Shown here: positions 44,406 through 52,454 of the stretch, piece by piece
Layout: each line of letters starts with the position of its first letter
Position numbering within the stretch: the first letter of the stretch is position 1
NCBI RefSeq assembly: GCF_002310375.3
Contig: NZ_CP023315.3
Coordinates: 1,240,001 to 1,304,000, forward strand
Source: Caulobacter vibrioides
GTDB lineage: Bacteria; Pseudomonadota; Alphaproteobacteria; Caulobacterales; Caulobacteraceae
Reading direction: 5' to 3'
Length of the DNA: 64,000 nucleotides
Notes under the pieces: generated by a model
Databases searched by the model: none
What the model was told of the DNA's origin: nothing
What the model saw: only the letters and a program-made list of their open reading frames with translations
Program-made: the position numbers and the translations under genes

Positions 44406-44610
44406 GGGCGCTGTCTCCTCCCTCATAAAGCCCGACGAGCGACCGGGCTCTTCGTCCCGGTCCGCTGGCGGTCTAGCGGAAGCCTAGCACCACGGTCTTG
44501 TTATGCAAGCAACCTGGGCCGTCGTATGCGGCGCGCAAGGCCGCGCGACGACTGAAGCGCAACCGCCAAAGGCGCGGTTCGCCAGGGCCTAAGGTTTGCA
44601 CAAAGAAGAG

Positions 44611-44662
44611 AAGAATGGTGGATGCGACAGGGATTGAACCTGTGACCCCCTCGGTGTGAACG
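44611..44662. repeat. Left att repeat (displaced 3' half of tRNA-Val)
   Basis: 52 bases identical to 53572-53623. The copy runs from just outside the CCA end through the acceptor and T-arm to the anticodon region, after which the tRNA sequence is lost. It is therefore a tRNA fragment, not a working gene. Confidence 0.93.
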
Positions 44663-44699
44663 GCGACTTTCTAATTGTTTTTATTGCTGTTTTTGGCAA

Positions 44700-44753
44700 T
44701 CCCCAGAAACGATTTGCGGTCTTATCGGGTCGTTTCTGGGGAATAACTGGGGA
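44700..44753. repeat. Arm-type repeats at the left island end
   Basis: TCCCCAGAAACGA (44700-44712) and its exact complement (44730-44742) form a 13-bp inverted repeat. The right arm continues into TGGGGA-ATAAC-TGGGGA, hexamers at 11-bp spacing. The 18-mer starting GTTTCTGGGGAATAAC (44732-44749) recurs at 53475-53492. The layout resembles integrase arm-binding sites. Confidence 0.6.
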
Positions 44754-44781
44754 CGATGATCCTGTCCAATTTCATTGACGA

Positions 44782-45165
44782 CTAGTGAAGCTTCCCCCTC
44801 GGGTCGATGCCTCGCCGGCGGTCCGGGCAAAGCGCCGCAACGCGTGCTCGGGCGACTCTATAAGCCACCGCTGGGTCCACTGGCGGCCTGTCTGGGACCC
44901 CCTCGTTTGCCTTGCCCAAGACGGCCTTTGGCTTGGGTATCGAGCTCACAGCGAACATCGCCCGTAGATGTCGGGGGGTGACGAAGAACTTCCGCGCCAC
45001 GAGCGCGGCCGCCAGGCGTCCGTTGGCGATCTCGGTGCGCAGAAGCTTTTCTGTGATTGGTAGGGCTTCGCCGAAAACCGCTACCGCCTCAGCGAGCGTC
45101 ATAGGGTCATCGTCGCGCCAATCCGTCGGCGACGGACGTCGGGAAATTCGATTTTTCCAAGGCAT
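44782..45165 (-). CDS. Excisionase-like DNA-binding protein (copy 1)
   Basis: 127 residues from the ATG at 45165, preceded by GGAGAGACGAG. The core 'TLAEAVAVFGEALPITEKLLRTEIANGRLAAALVARKFFVTPRHLRAMF' is a winged-helix/Xis-like pattern in which a helix is followed by a basic wing. The 40-residue core is paralogous to the protein at 46392-46658. Xis proteins direct integrases toward excision. It lies 90 bases downstream of the TIR gene, so it may share that transcript. The function is inferred. Confidence 0.6.
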   Translation of the reverse strand: MPWKNRISRRPSPTDWRDDDPMTLAEAVAVFGEALPITEKLLRTEIANGRLAAALVARKFFVTPRHLRAMFAVSSIPKPKAVLGKANEGVPDRPPVDPAVAYRVARARVAALCPDRRRGIDPRGKLH

Positions 45166-45255
45166 CTCGTCTCTCCGACTCAGGCGGGGGCATCGATCAG
45201 AGACGATCCACCTGTTTGCGTCGGGCGGTGACGGCGGCAAATTGCTGCCCGCGTC

Positions 45256-46203
45256 TTAGAGATGCTGCGTCAGCTGCTTCCAGAAATATGCGGCGGCATC
45301 CTCTGCTGACATTGGAGTTGAGTCAGCGCGGCCGAAGGCCTTCGCGAGGTGAGGGACGAGACCGAGACCCTGCGGTCCAACCTCGATGCTGAGCTCCTCG
45401 TTCATCGAGCTTGTTCGGCCGTCGTCAGATCCGTTGTAGGCGATGCCCCGGGCGCCGAAGAAATCGCCCCCCGTGAATATCGTACACCCGGCGGCCTTGG
45501 AGCCATTCAGATACAGGCTGACGGTGAAGCGATTGGCGTCGAGACGGCGAAAGCGCCCGCTCATCCCATCGCCAAATTTCGTCAAGCTTAGGTCAAAGAT
45601 TTGAGCGATGCGCTCGAAGGCGGCGTGCCTGAAGTCGTCGATGTCCTGATCGGTCGGTTTGCGGCCGCTGGGGATCCTAAACGAAAGCGCAGGAACCGGG
45701 CGCGCCGGCTCTGGCGAGACACGAGGCATCGCGACAGGAGGCTCGACTGACGCTTTCTGAGGTGCATCGGCTCCCGCAGCGTTTGCGAGATCGCGCCCGA
45801 CGATGTGCCATGCCTCGTCAGCGTCTGACCATTTGGTGATCGGCTTGCCGTCGGTGGGCGTCGCCAGAAGCTTGCTGAGCGACGTGGTTTGCCATGCACA
45901 GGGTTTGGCGATGATCGGCACGACCCGCGCCACGCCGGCTTGGTGCCGGCGAATGGCGTCCTCCATCTCGACGTCGACGCAGTAGTCGGAAGCTAGGAAT
46001 CTCGGGGTGACGAGCAAGCCGATGAAGTCGGATGCCGCCAAGGCGCTGCGCACCTCGCGGTCGAAGTCGTCACCCGGGATAAGGAAGCCGTCAAACCACG
46101 GTTTAACAACGCCGCTCCGCTCATAGGGGCGAAGGTGCACGCGGAGTTCCCCGAGAAGATCAGCGTCATGATGGCTGTACGAGATGAAGAGCTTGCGCGC
46201 CAC
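45256..46203 (-). CDS. TIR-domain protein with C-terminal accessory domain
   Basis: 315 residues. The start is GTG with AAGGA 9 bases upstream. Residues 3-135 are a TIR domain: 'KLFISYSHHDADLLGELR', 'FLIPGDDFDREVRSALAASDFIGLLVTPRFLASDYC', with Glu79 at the place of the NADase catalytic Glu. After a proline-rich linker (about 150-172), residues 180-315 form a second domain ('GRFRRLDANRFTVSLYLNG', 'CTIFTGGDFFGARGIAYNG') of unknown role. Bacterial TIR proteins often cleave NAD+ or make signals in phage defence; here that is inferred. Confidence 0.85.
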   Translation of the reverse strand: MARKLFISYSHHDADLLGELRVHLRPYERSGVVKPWFDGFLIPGDDFDREVRSALAASDFIGLLVTPRFLASDYCVDVEMEDAIRRHQAGVARVVPIIAKPCAWQTTSLSKLLATPTDGKPITKWSDADEAWHIVGRDLANAAGADAPQKASVEPPVAMPRVSPEPARPVPALSFRIPSGRKPTDQDIDDFRHAAFERIAQIFDLSLTKFGDGMSGRFRRLDANRFTVSLYLNGSKAAGCTIFTGGDFFGARGIAYNGSDDGRTSSMNEELSIEVGPQGLGLVPHLAKAFGRADSTPMSAEDAAAYFWKQLTQHL

Positions 46204-46445
46204 GAACTCATTCCTTTGCCGTCCAGGCTACCCGCCAGACAGATCTTGCCCAAGCCAATAAGCCCAAGAAGGTGGGCGGCATGACCAGCGAGCAGATGGC
46301 CCGCATGGAGCGAGAAATGGAGTCGCTCACCCAGGACTTCAAAGCCCTGGAGGCGTCCTATGGCGATGACGTGCTGCATCTCGTCATCGCGTCAGGCTAT
46401 CTCACGCGCCTCGTGGGCAACGAGGAGATCGAGCGTTACCGGTGA
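46203..46445 (+). pseudogene. Truncated RepB/ParB-like plasmid partition protein (C-terminal part)
   Basis: An open frame from about 46203 to the TGA at 46443. It reads 'GGMTSEQMARMEREMESL', then 'DFKALEASYGDDVLHLVIAS', then 'GYLTRLVGNEEIERYR'. This is the C-terminal helical part of RepB-like partition proteins, where 'YG-D-L-LV-A-GYL-LL-N' recurs. The N-terminal ParB and HTH parts are missing; the TIR gene starts at the break point on the other strand. An ATG at 46281 could give a 54-residue product, but this is probably debris of a plasmid-like ancestor. Confidence 0.6.
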
Positions 46446-46658
46446 CGCGGTCGCGCTTGCCGGAACGAAGGTAGAGGCGTGGGCCTTTGGCGTAGCGGGG
46501 CATGGGCGAAAGAGCTCGCGGAGCTGAAGCGGCGTGACGAAGAGCTTCCCAGCGACGCGAGCAGGAACGAGCCGGCCCTTGGCGATCTCGGTGCGCAGCA
46601 ACTGCAGGGTGATGGGCAGCTTGCCGGCGAACACAGCCACGGCTTCATGCAGCCGCAT
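46392..46658 (-). CDS. Excisionase-like DNA-binding protein (copy 2)
   Basis: 88 residues with a very strong AGGAGGAGG before the ATG at 46658. The core 'LHEAVAVFAGKLPITLQLLRTEIAKGRLVPARVAGKLFVTPLQLRELF' parallels copy 1 at 44782-45165 along about 40 residues, so the two arose by duplication or from related elements. It is likely a recombination directionality factor or a small repressor. Its 3' end overlaps the RepB-like remnant on the other strand by 54 bases. Confidence 0.65.
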   Translation of the reverse strand: MRLHEAVAVFAGKLPITLQLLRTEIAKGRLVPARVAGKLFVTPLQLRELFRPCPATPKAHASTFVPASATASPVTLDLLVAHEAREIA

Positions 46659-47133
46659 GGGCTCGTCCTCCTCCTAGTCTTCGGGGCGCGGGCGAAGGGC
46701 GGTGCGGTCGTACGAGGGCATGGACGTGCTCCGGCGCCGATCGATCACCACGCTCTGAGACGATCCCAACCGACAAGAAGGACGGTCGCGACATTCAAAA
46801 ATCGCGGCGCGGCTCGACTATCGGCGTGGGCGGCAGCGGGACAAGCCGGTGGGTGCGAGTGGCCATCGCGCGGAAGCAAAGAGACTTCGGTTCGAGATGC
46901 AGACGACCGCGCCCTGCGGCGCGGTCGGGCTTGGGGGCGCTGCCCCCTAGCGCACTTCGCATCGCTTCCGCCCAGCTTCGGGCGGGCAGAGGCTTCAAGC
47001 CGCCCGATGTTCTGCACGCCCTGCAGCCGGTTCCCCGCGAAGCGATGCTCCGCTTGCACCCCCCGGTCTCGCCGACGGGCGCCGGGGTTGAGGCGCGCCT
47101 CAACCCCGAGGGCCCAAGAGGAGAAAACCTGTA
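46659..47133. other. 475-bp structured non-coding region in the island
   Basis: No gene is convincing here; the open frames lack family features and ribosome sites. It carries three strong symmetric elements: a 9-bp stem with loop CTGC at 46905-46926 (GACCGCGCC / GGCGCGGTC), a 6-bp stem at 46933-46947 (GGGGGC-GCT-GCCCCC), and a perfect 26-bp palindrome at 47083-47108. The cluster just before the DUF3768 gene could be an origin, a transfer site or a structured leader. Confidence 0.5.
47083..47108. repeat. Perfect 26-bp palindrome
   Basis: CGGGGTTGAGGCG is followed directly, with no spacer, by its exact reverse complement. It ends 25 bases before the DUF3768 start codon. A dimeric repressor site, a recombinase site or an RNA hairpin are all possible. 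Confidence 0.7.
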
Positions 47134-47466
47134 ATGCCCGAGAACAGCCGTTCGGCCGCAATCGCGGCCCTTAATGACAAGCTCCGCGCCACGCCTGGCC
47201 CGGGGTGGACCGTGACGCGCGGCGTCTATGCGCTTGGTCCTGACTTCATCGCCAAGGTGGTGGCGGCCGTAGGCGCGTTCGCTCGCTTTGAGCCGGGCGA
47301 TGACCCTTACGGGGAGCATGACTTTGGAGCGTTCGAGCTCGCCGGCAAACGGCTCTTCTGGAAGATCGACTACTACAATCTCGATCTGACCGACGCAGCG
47401 CGCGATCCGACTAACCCGGGACAAACGCGCCGGATCCTGACGGTCATGCTCGCTGAGGAATATTGA
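47134..47466 (+). CDS. DUF3768 domain protein
   Basis: 110 residues that match DUF3768: 'IAALNDKLRATPGPGWTVTRGVYALG', 'FEPGDDPYGEHDFGAFELAGKRLFWKIDYYN' and the end 'RILTVMLAEEY'. The start is marked by AGAGGAG. DUF3768 proteins are soluble, of unknown function, and are frequent on alphaproteobacterial plasmids and integrative elements. The 26-bp palindrome just upstream may control it. Confidence 0.88.
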   Translation: MPENSRSAAIAALNDKLRATPGPGWTVTRGVYALGPDFIAKVVAAVGAFARFEPGDDPYGEHDFGAFELAGKRLFWKIDYYNLDLTDAARDPTNPGQTRRILTVMLAEEY

Positions 47467-47508
47467 GGCTCTATGGGCGGCGCGCGCTTTAGCGCGCGCC
47501 GCTTCAAG

Positions 47509-49323
47509 TCAGAGTTCTTCTTCCGTCGTGGGCGCCAGCAGCGCCTCAAGCTCCTTCTTCTTTTTCGCTAGATCGATCTGCGCCTGAACATTGGTTTGTT
47601 GGGCTTGAAGCAGAAGTGTCTCATTCTGCACGGCTGTCAGTTGCGATGGCTGCTGACGGCTCTCGGCTGTCGCCAGCGCGATCTGAGCGTCGACAATCGC
47701 CTTCTTGTCTTGCAGTTGGGACAGCTCGGTCGGCGTCAGTTTGGCGCGGGCTTCATCCGAGGCGAGTTGCGCATCGTATAGGAGCTTCTGTTCTTGAAGG
47801 TCGCGTAGCTGCTTGCCATTGCGATAGGTGATGAGGCTGCTCACCCCGCCCAGGCCCTCATTGACGCTGGCGAGCAAGGCTTTCGTCTCAGCCGTCGGCT
47901 TGGTGTAGGTCACATGGAAGACCTGGCCCTCCTCGGATTGCTCCATGGCCAAGGTGTTGTCGCCAAAGGCCTTGTTCTTCAGCGGCAGAGCGGCCAGCTC
48001 GCCGAATTGGGAAAAGCCACGCTCCTCTTGGAAGAGGACAGCGGTTTCGGATCCTAGTCGCCGGCGGCAAACCTCGGGATCTTGGGCTTGATAGCTATCG
48101 CCGCCACAGATCCGCGCTCTGCCTGGCAACGGATTGCGGTAAACCACGCCGCAGCCAGCTTCCTCCGCCGCGCAGGTGGTGGCCTTGGCCAGCGTTCCCT
48201 TCGGAAGGGCGGACGGCGCCGAAGGCGCAATGCTGACCGCCACGTCGGCCTTCCTCAGCATGGCGAGCAACGGAGTATAAGGGGAATCTTGAGGGTCGGC
48301 AGCAGCGGAGGCGCGAGCCCGGGCTAGCGCCGCGGCGAGTTCGTCAGTGTCTGGCTTGGCCGCGCCGTATCCATGGGCGGAGGCTTGATCGACATCGGGC
48401 TTAAGGTCGCCCGAAAGGGGAATGAGCAGGAAACGGCCCTTGTCAGTCGGCTCGAAGATTTCGAACATCTTGGACGGTTGCGGCTTGGCGTCGGTCGCGC
48501 CGGCCAGCACATAGACAGCCGAAACGCCTTGGTCGGGAACATCGAGATTGATCCTTTGAGCCAAGGTCAGACTCTCGTTGGCTTCGGCGAGAGCCTTCTT
48601 GGCGTCGTCCACCTCACCTGCGGCCTTATCGGCCTTGGCCTTGAGCGCTTCTAGGTCCTTGGCTGGGGCGGGTTTGCCCGCCTTGGAGGCTTCCTGCAGG
48701 TCGGCATAGGCTTTGGCCGCTGCCTTGGATGCAGCCTCAGCCGTCTTCACGCCCTTCTTCAGGTCGGGCAGGCTCGCGAGCGTTTCGCGTGCGCCCTCCG
48801 TGCAGCGCAGATACTTCTTGATCTGCTTGTCGTAGGGCAGGTCCCCGGCGCCGGTGGCGCCGCCGCCCGGCAGTCCGATGGCGATCTTACCGATGCTGAC
48901 CGCCGCCTTTACCGCTTCGCTGACAATGTCCTTGGTGTGATCGTTGATGGTGGCGTTGACGCTCTTCAAGGTGCCGTTGGGATAGGTGTGGGCTTCGAAT
49001 GAGGTGGTCTTCGCGCCGTTGGTGAGATTGGTGTAGTCGATCATCACCTCTTCACCGGCCACTTGGCGCGGCGCGCCACTGGCCGTGACGTCAAAGCCGA
49101 TCGTGTCATCGGCGTGAGCAGGACAGCGCTTGAGAACGCGGGTGACGGACAGGTCGTAGGCAACGCGCGGAAGGCGGTACTTAAATCCCCTGGCCACCAC
49201 TTTTGGCGGGGGCGGTTGAGACGTGGTCACGCTTGCCGTTTCGACTTGCCCAGACTGTAGGGTTGTCGTGCATGCGCTCAGCAGCAATGCGCCGAGCAAA
49301 AGTAAGCTAAGTCGTATCCTCAC
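47509..49323 (-). CDS. Large coiled-coil lipoprotein, third gene of the protease operon
   Basis: 604 residues from a GTG start preceded by AGGAGGGG. A lipoprotein signal 'LLLLGALLLSAC' puts the lipidated Cys at 18. A globular N-terminal part (about 45-180) precedes a charged helical region ('DLEALKAKADKAAGEVDDAKKALAEANESL'), a middle domain with four or five Cys (about 380-425), and a long C-terminal coiled coil ('ELSQLQDKKAIVDAQIALATAESRQQPSQL'). No known family is recognised. It starts 12 bases after the S8 protease gene, so it is probably its surface partner, anchor or substrate. Confidence 0.75.
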   Translation of the reverse strand: MRIRLSLLLLGALLLSACTTTLQSGQVETASVTTSQPPPPKVVARGFKYRLPRVAYDLSVTRVLKRCPAHADDTIGFDVTASGAPRQVAGEEVMIDYTNLTNGAKTTSFEAHTYPNGTLKSVNATINDHTKDIVSEAVKAAVSIGKIAIGLPGGGATGAGDLPYDKQIKKYLRCTEGARETLASLPDLKKGVKTAEAASKAAAKAYADLQEASKAGKPAPAKDLEALKAKADKAAGEVDDAKKALAEANESLTLAQRINLDVPDQGVSAVYVLAGATDAKPQPSKMFEIFEPTDKGRFLLIPLSGDLKPDVDQASAHGYGAAKPDTDELAAALARARASAAADPQDSPYTPLLAMLRKADVAVSIAPSAPSALPKGTLAKATTCAAEEAGCGVVYRNPLPGRARICGGDSYQAQDPEVCRRRLGSETAVLFQEERGFSQFGELAALPLKNKAFGDNTLAMEQSEEGQVFHVTYTKPTAETKALLASVNEGLGGVSSLITYRNGKQLRDLQEQKLLYDAQLASDEARAKLTPTELSQLQDKKAIVDAQIALATAESRQQPSQLTAVQNETLLLQAQQTNVQAQIDLAKKKKELEALLAPTTEEEL

Positions 49324-49335
49324 TGTCAGCCCCTC

Positions 49336-51522
49336 CTATTTGATTTGTGCGATATGTTCCTCTGAGCGGATAAATTGTTCGACGCGCGTCAAAGGTATGG
49401 GATCAATCCAGCGATCCTCATCGATAGGTTTTCCGTCGGCATTTATTGTCGCGATGACTTCAAACTCAAGGGTCTGCTCATCTGCGGTGGTTACAGGTTT
49501 GGCGGAGAGGTCATCTCGCCAGAAGCACCAGGCCTGGCCGCTCTTGGCGCGTTTGAAGGCGACGACCTTTTTAAAGCTGCGAGATGCTCCGCCGCAGGCT
49601 GGGCCTGACGTGGTATGCAGGGTCCCTAGGACCTCGACCAAGGTCCCCGCTTCGTCTCGATAGCGCAGGTAATCGAAACTGAAGTAGAGGGCTGTGGCGA
49701 TGTTGAGCCTCGATTGCGACCGTATCGGTGCGGGCGCCTGGGCCGAGACAGGTGTGACGACCAAGTCGCCGTTGGGGTCTTGGCGGATCACCCCGTCAAG
49801 CAGATCACCGCTGATCATAAGCCGCGGCTTGATGCGATCCTGGTTCAACTGGCGCCGTGCGAGCAAAGCCGCAGCGAATGTGACTGTCGGCGCGGCCTGG
49901 GAGGTTCCCGAAAGCAAGGCCCCGCCCGTTTCGCCATCAAGGGTCGAGGCGATGTTGCATCCTGGCGCTGCGATATCGACCGTTTCAGCCCCGTAGTTTG
50001 AGAACTCCGTGAGGTTGCCCTGGCCGTCTTCAGCGGCGACGACGAGAAGATTTTCCGCGCCACCCAGTCCTGCAGGAAAGGCGTCAGCCAACTCGCTATC
50101 GAGGTCGCGCGTGTCATTGCCAGAGGCGGCGACAAAGAGCGTGCCAGGATTTGAGCCCAGCATGGCCTCAATGGGCCCGCGCGCAGCGCGGCCGAACTTG
50201 AGGCTCATATTGACCAAAGCGGGAGACTGGTAATTGACCCGCCGTAGGATCTCGCTGAATTGAGAAAGCGGAAAAGCTGGGATCTCACGCTTTCCCGGTG
50301 AGAAGGCCACATGGTTCATGCGCAGCCAGGCGTTCTGCCCGGCGTCTTGGGAAAAGAACCGCTTGTCCTTGCGGGCGGCCGCGCCGGACGCCGAACCGGC
50401 TACGTGAGTGCCGTGGCCAGAATCCGCATCCAAGACGGCGTCGTCAGCAAAGGTTTCGCGATTGAAGGGGCTAACGGACGACGACGCTGTTAGCGCAAGG
50501 ACAGGGCCGATCGTCTCCTTGCCAGACGGCGTGTCTACATTGATCGCGAAAAAGCCTCTGTCGAACTGGCTGGTGCCGTAGACCTTTCCGTTACTTCGGA
50601 AGGCTCCGAAGAAGCCGTTGTCAGCGACCATGACCCGAATGTCGTCGCGAACGACGCTGGCCTTGTAGTTAAAGGCGTAGGCGACCCTATCAAGATCGAA
50701 GGGCTGGCCGAGCTTGTCCTTGCAGCCGGGCGGTGTCTTTCCAGGTTGAGTGGCGTCTTGCTTAGCCGTGACGATTTCGCCGTCTCTGACGATGGGGTCT
50801 TCGTCGCGAGCGCGCACAGCGTCTTCTGCCTGCGCGACGACCTGGAGGGCCTTGCGTTCAAGCGCCTTGCGAAACTCGGCCTTTGTTCCGCTCCTTGGCA
50901 CAACCAAGACTGGACGCGTGCGAAAGTGATACTTCAAGACTGTCCCCACAGGGACATTGCTGACGTCGGCGACGCCTGATCTTGCGAAGAAGTTCGCCCA
51001 GGTTTTCCTTTGACCAGGACTGCCGGTCTCATTCAGATAGATATTGGAAGCTAGGTTTTCTGGGGTGACTTTCGTCTCGAAGTCGCCGTGCTCAATCCAG
51101 AAGCAGGCCGGCCAATCATAGCCATAGGCGGCCTCGCCTAGCTTATCTTTTGGACTGGGGCTGCGACCATTGAGGTCGCTAAAGGCAGTCCAGTAGGACG
51201 GTGGCAGCCAGTTGCCGCAGAGTGTCTTGGCGACGACTTCGGCCCGCTGTTCCTTCAGCCCCGGATAGGCCTCCTCTTTCAGTTTCGTCGGCATGGCGTT
51301 GAGCGCTAGCCAGCGGACGAGCTTCTCGTGGGGATCGTCGCGGACGATCCGCACCCGCACGGCGGGCCCGTCAACATCGAGGGCGTCAATGTCGGGTCCA
51401 TCTGTTTGCTGCGAGGGCGCTTGATCCTGGGCGGGCGTTGTAGGCGCGGCCACGGCCTGGGAGAGGGCGTGGCTTGGGCATAGGTTCGCCGCAGCGAGGA
51501 GAGCGACTAGGTGGCGGCGCAT
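49336..51522 (-). CDS. Exported S8 (subtilisin-like) serine protease with a large N-terminal extension
   Basis: 728 residues with a signal peptide ('LVALLAAANLCPSHALS'). Residues about 50-290 are a non-catalytic extension. The S8 catalytic set is complete: Asp301 ('VMVADNGFFG'), His370 ('SGHGTHVAGS'), oxyanion Asn469 ('AASGNDTRD') and Ser541 ('LSGTSQAAP'). A C-terminal domain of about 130 residues follows. The ATG lies within the last 16 bases of the S1 gene, showing coupling. It should act in the periplasm or outside the cell, possibly activated by the S1 protease. Confidence 0.9.
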   Translation of the reverse strand: MRRHLVALLAAANLCPSHALSQAVAAPTTPAQDQAPSQQTDGPDIDALDVDGPAVRVRIVRDDPHEKLVRWLALNAMPTKLKEEAYPGLKEQRAEVVAKTLCGNWLPPSYWTAFSDLNGRSPSPKDKLGEAAYGYDWPACFWIEHGDFETKVTPENLASNIYLNETGSPGQRKTWANFFARSGVADVSNVPVGTVLKYHFRTRPVLVVPRSGTKAEFRKALERKALQVVAQAEDAVRARDEDPIVRDGEIVTAKQDATQPGKTPPGCKDKLGQPFDLDRVAYAFNYKASVVRDDIRVMVADNGFFGAFRSNGKVYGTSQFDRGFFAINVDTPSGKETIGPVLALTASSSVSPFNRETFADDAVLDADSGHGTHVAGSASGAAARKDKRFFSQDAGQNAWLRMNHVAFSPGKREIPAFPLSQFSEILRRVNYQSPALVNMSLKFGRAARGPIEAMLGSNPGTLFVAASGNDTRDLDSELADAFPAGLGGAENLLVVAAEDGQGNLTEFSNYGAETVDIAAPGCNIASTLDGETGGALLSGTSQAAPTVTFAAALLARRQLNQDRIKPRLMISGDLLDGVIRQDPNGDLVVTPVSAQAPAPIRSQSRLNIATALYFSFDYLRYRDEAGTLVEVLGTLHTTSGPACGGASRSFKKVVAFKRAKSGQAWCFWRDDLSAKPVTTADEQTLEFEVIATINADGKPIDEDRWIDPIPLTRVEQFIRSEEHIAQIK

Positions 51523-52454
51523 TTTGGAACCAGGTTGGGGTCCTTAACGGCGACGCGGAACGCGCCGTTCGACTTTTGCCAGCAGGCCAGATAGGCGCGG
51601 AAATTCGGCGACGAGAGCGCCGCCATGGTCGAGATCAACTGGCCGGTCGCAGCGCTGACCTTTGAATTGACCCCGCGAACGAACCTCTTGGCCGTCGGGT
51701 TTGCAGTCGTCGCGCCAGAGAATAAGGGGCCGCCGGAGTCGCCCTGACACAGCGCCGGCTCCTTGGCGGCTTTTGAGTTGGTTCTCACAGAATAGGCTGA
51801 GACGCTATCGACGAGTTCGTCACCGATGTTGAAGACCTGGCTAAAGGGGCCATGGACAATATCGCCCGCGTCTAGATCCACCTTCATGGCGGTGCACCCG
51901 TAGCCCGTTATGAGCACGGCGTTGCTTGGCTCTAGGGGCTCTAGATCGACGATCTCCTGCGCCAGAAGGTCGTATCGCGCGGGTCGTTGCTTGGTTTTGG
52001 GCGAAAGCGCACAGAGAGCGTAGTCATCGACGCCGCGCGGCTGATTGGTGCTGTAGTTCCCAGAGTCGGTGTAGACCTGATCGATCTGGCAATCGAACTG
52101 GATCTCCCCATCATCGAGGGTGATGATGAGCGGGCGCGCCTTGCCACTCTGGCTATCGACGCAGTGGGCCGCGGTTAGAAGAACCCGGGGGCCAACTAGG
52201 GTCGCGCTACAAGACCATTCCGCGGCGCCGTCGGCGGAGTTTGCGACGACGATCGAACTCCAATCACCCGCACTTGGCTGTTTGCCCCCAAAGACTTGGA
52301 TAGCGTTGCTGTCGACAACGTCTGAAAGGGGGCGAAAACGGATTGGGCGAGGGGCGTCTTGGGCGAAACAGGGAACGACTAGGCCTAGAACGAGCACAAC
52401 ACCGGCCATCGAGCCAAAGCTCGTGCTGGCTCTTGCTCGCCAACTGCGCAGCAT
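51507..52454 (-). CDS. Exported trypsin-like S1 serine protease
   Basis: 315 residues from the ATG at 52454, placed by GAGGGGG 6 bases upstream. The N-terminus is a signal sequence ('MAGVVLVLGLVVPCFAQ'). The S1 triad is His97 ('LLTAAHCVD'), Asp144 ('VDDYAL') and Ser240 ('CQGDSGGPL'). Several cysteines suit periplasmic disulphides. First gene of the S1 - S8 - lipoprotein operon. The set may form a proteolytic cascade; the substrate is unknown. Confidence 0.9.
   Translation of the reverse strand: MLRSWRARASTSFGSMAGVVLVLGLVVPCFAQDAPRPIRFRPLSDVVDSNAIQVFGGKQPSAGDWSSIVVANSADGAAEWSCSATLVGPRVLLTAAHCVDSQSGKARPLIITLDDGEIQFDCQIDQVYTDSGNYSTNQPRGVDDYALCALSPKTKQRPARYDLLAQEIVDLEPLEPSNAVLITGYGCTAMKVDLDAGDIVHGPFSQVFNIGDELVDSVSAYSVRTNSKAAKEPALCQGDSGGPLFSGATTANPTAKRFVRGVNSKVSAATGQLISTMAALSSPNFRAYLACWQKSNGAFRVAVKDPNLVPKCAAT

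Noticed and set aside
44611..44662. A second tRNA-Val gene
   Set aside because: Only the 3' half is present; after the anticodon loop the sequence diverges and no 5' half follows.
46479..47174. 231-residue frame across the island's non-coding segment
   Set aside because: It covers the palindromes, is Arg/Ala/Pro-rich with no domain pattern, and overlaps the Xis-like gene antisense.
46795..47424. 209-residue open frame antisense to DUF3768
   Set aside because: Arg-rich composition, no ribosome site, and it reads through the DUF3768 gene, whose family match and Shine-Dalgarno are clear. High GC makes long chance frames common.
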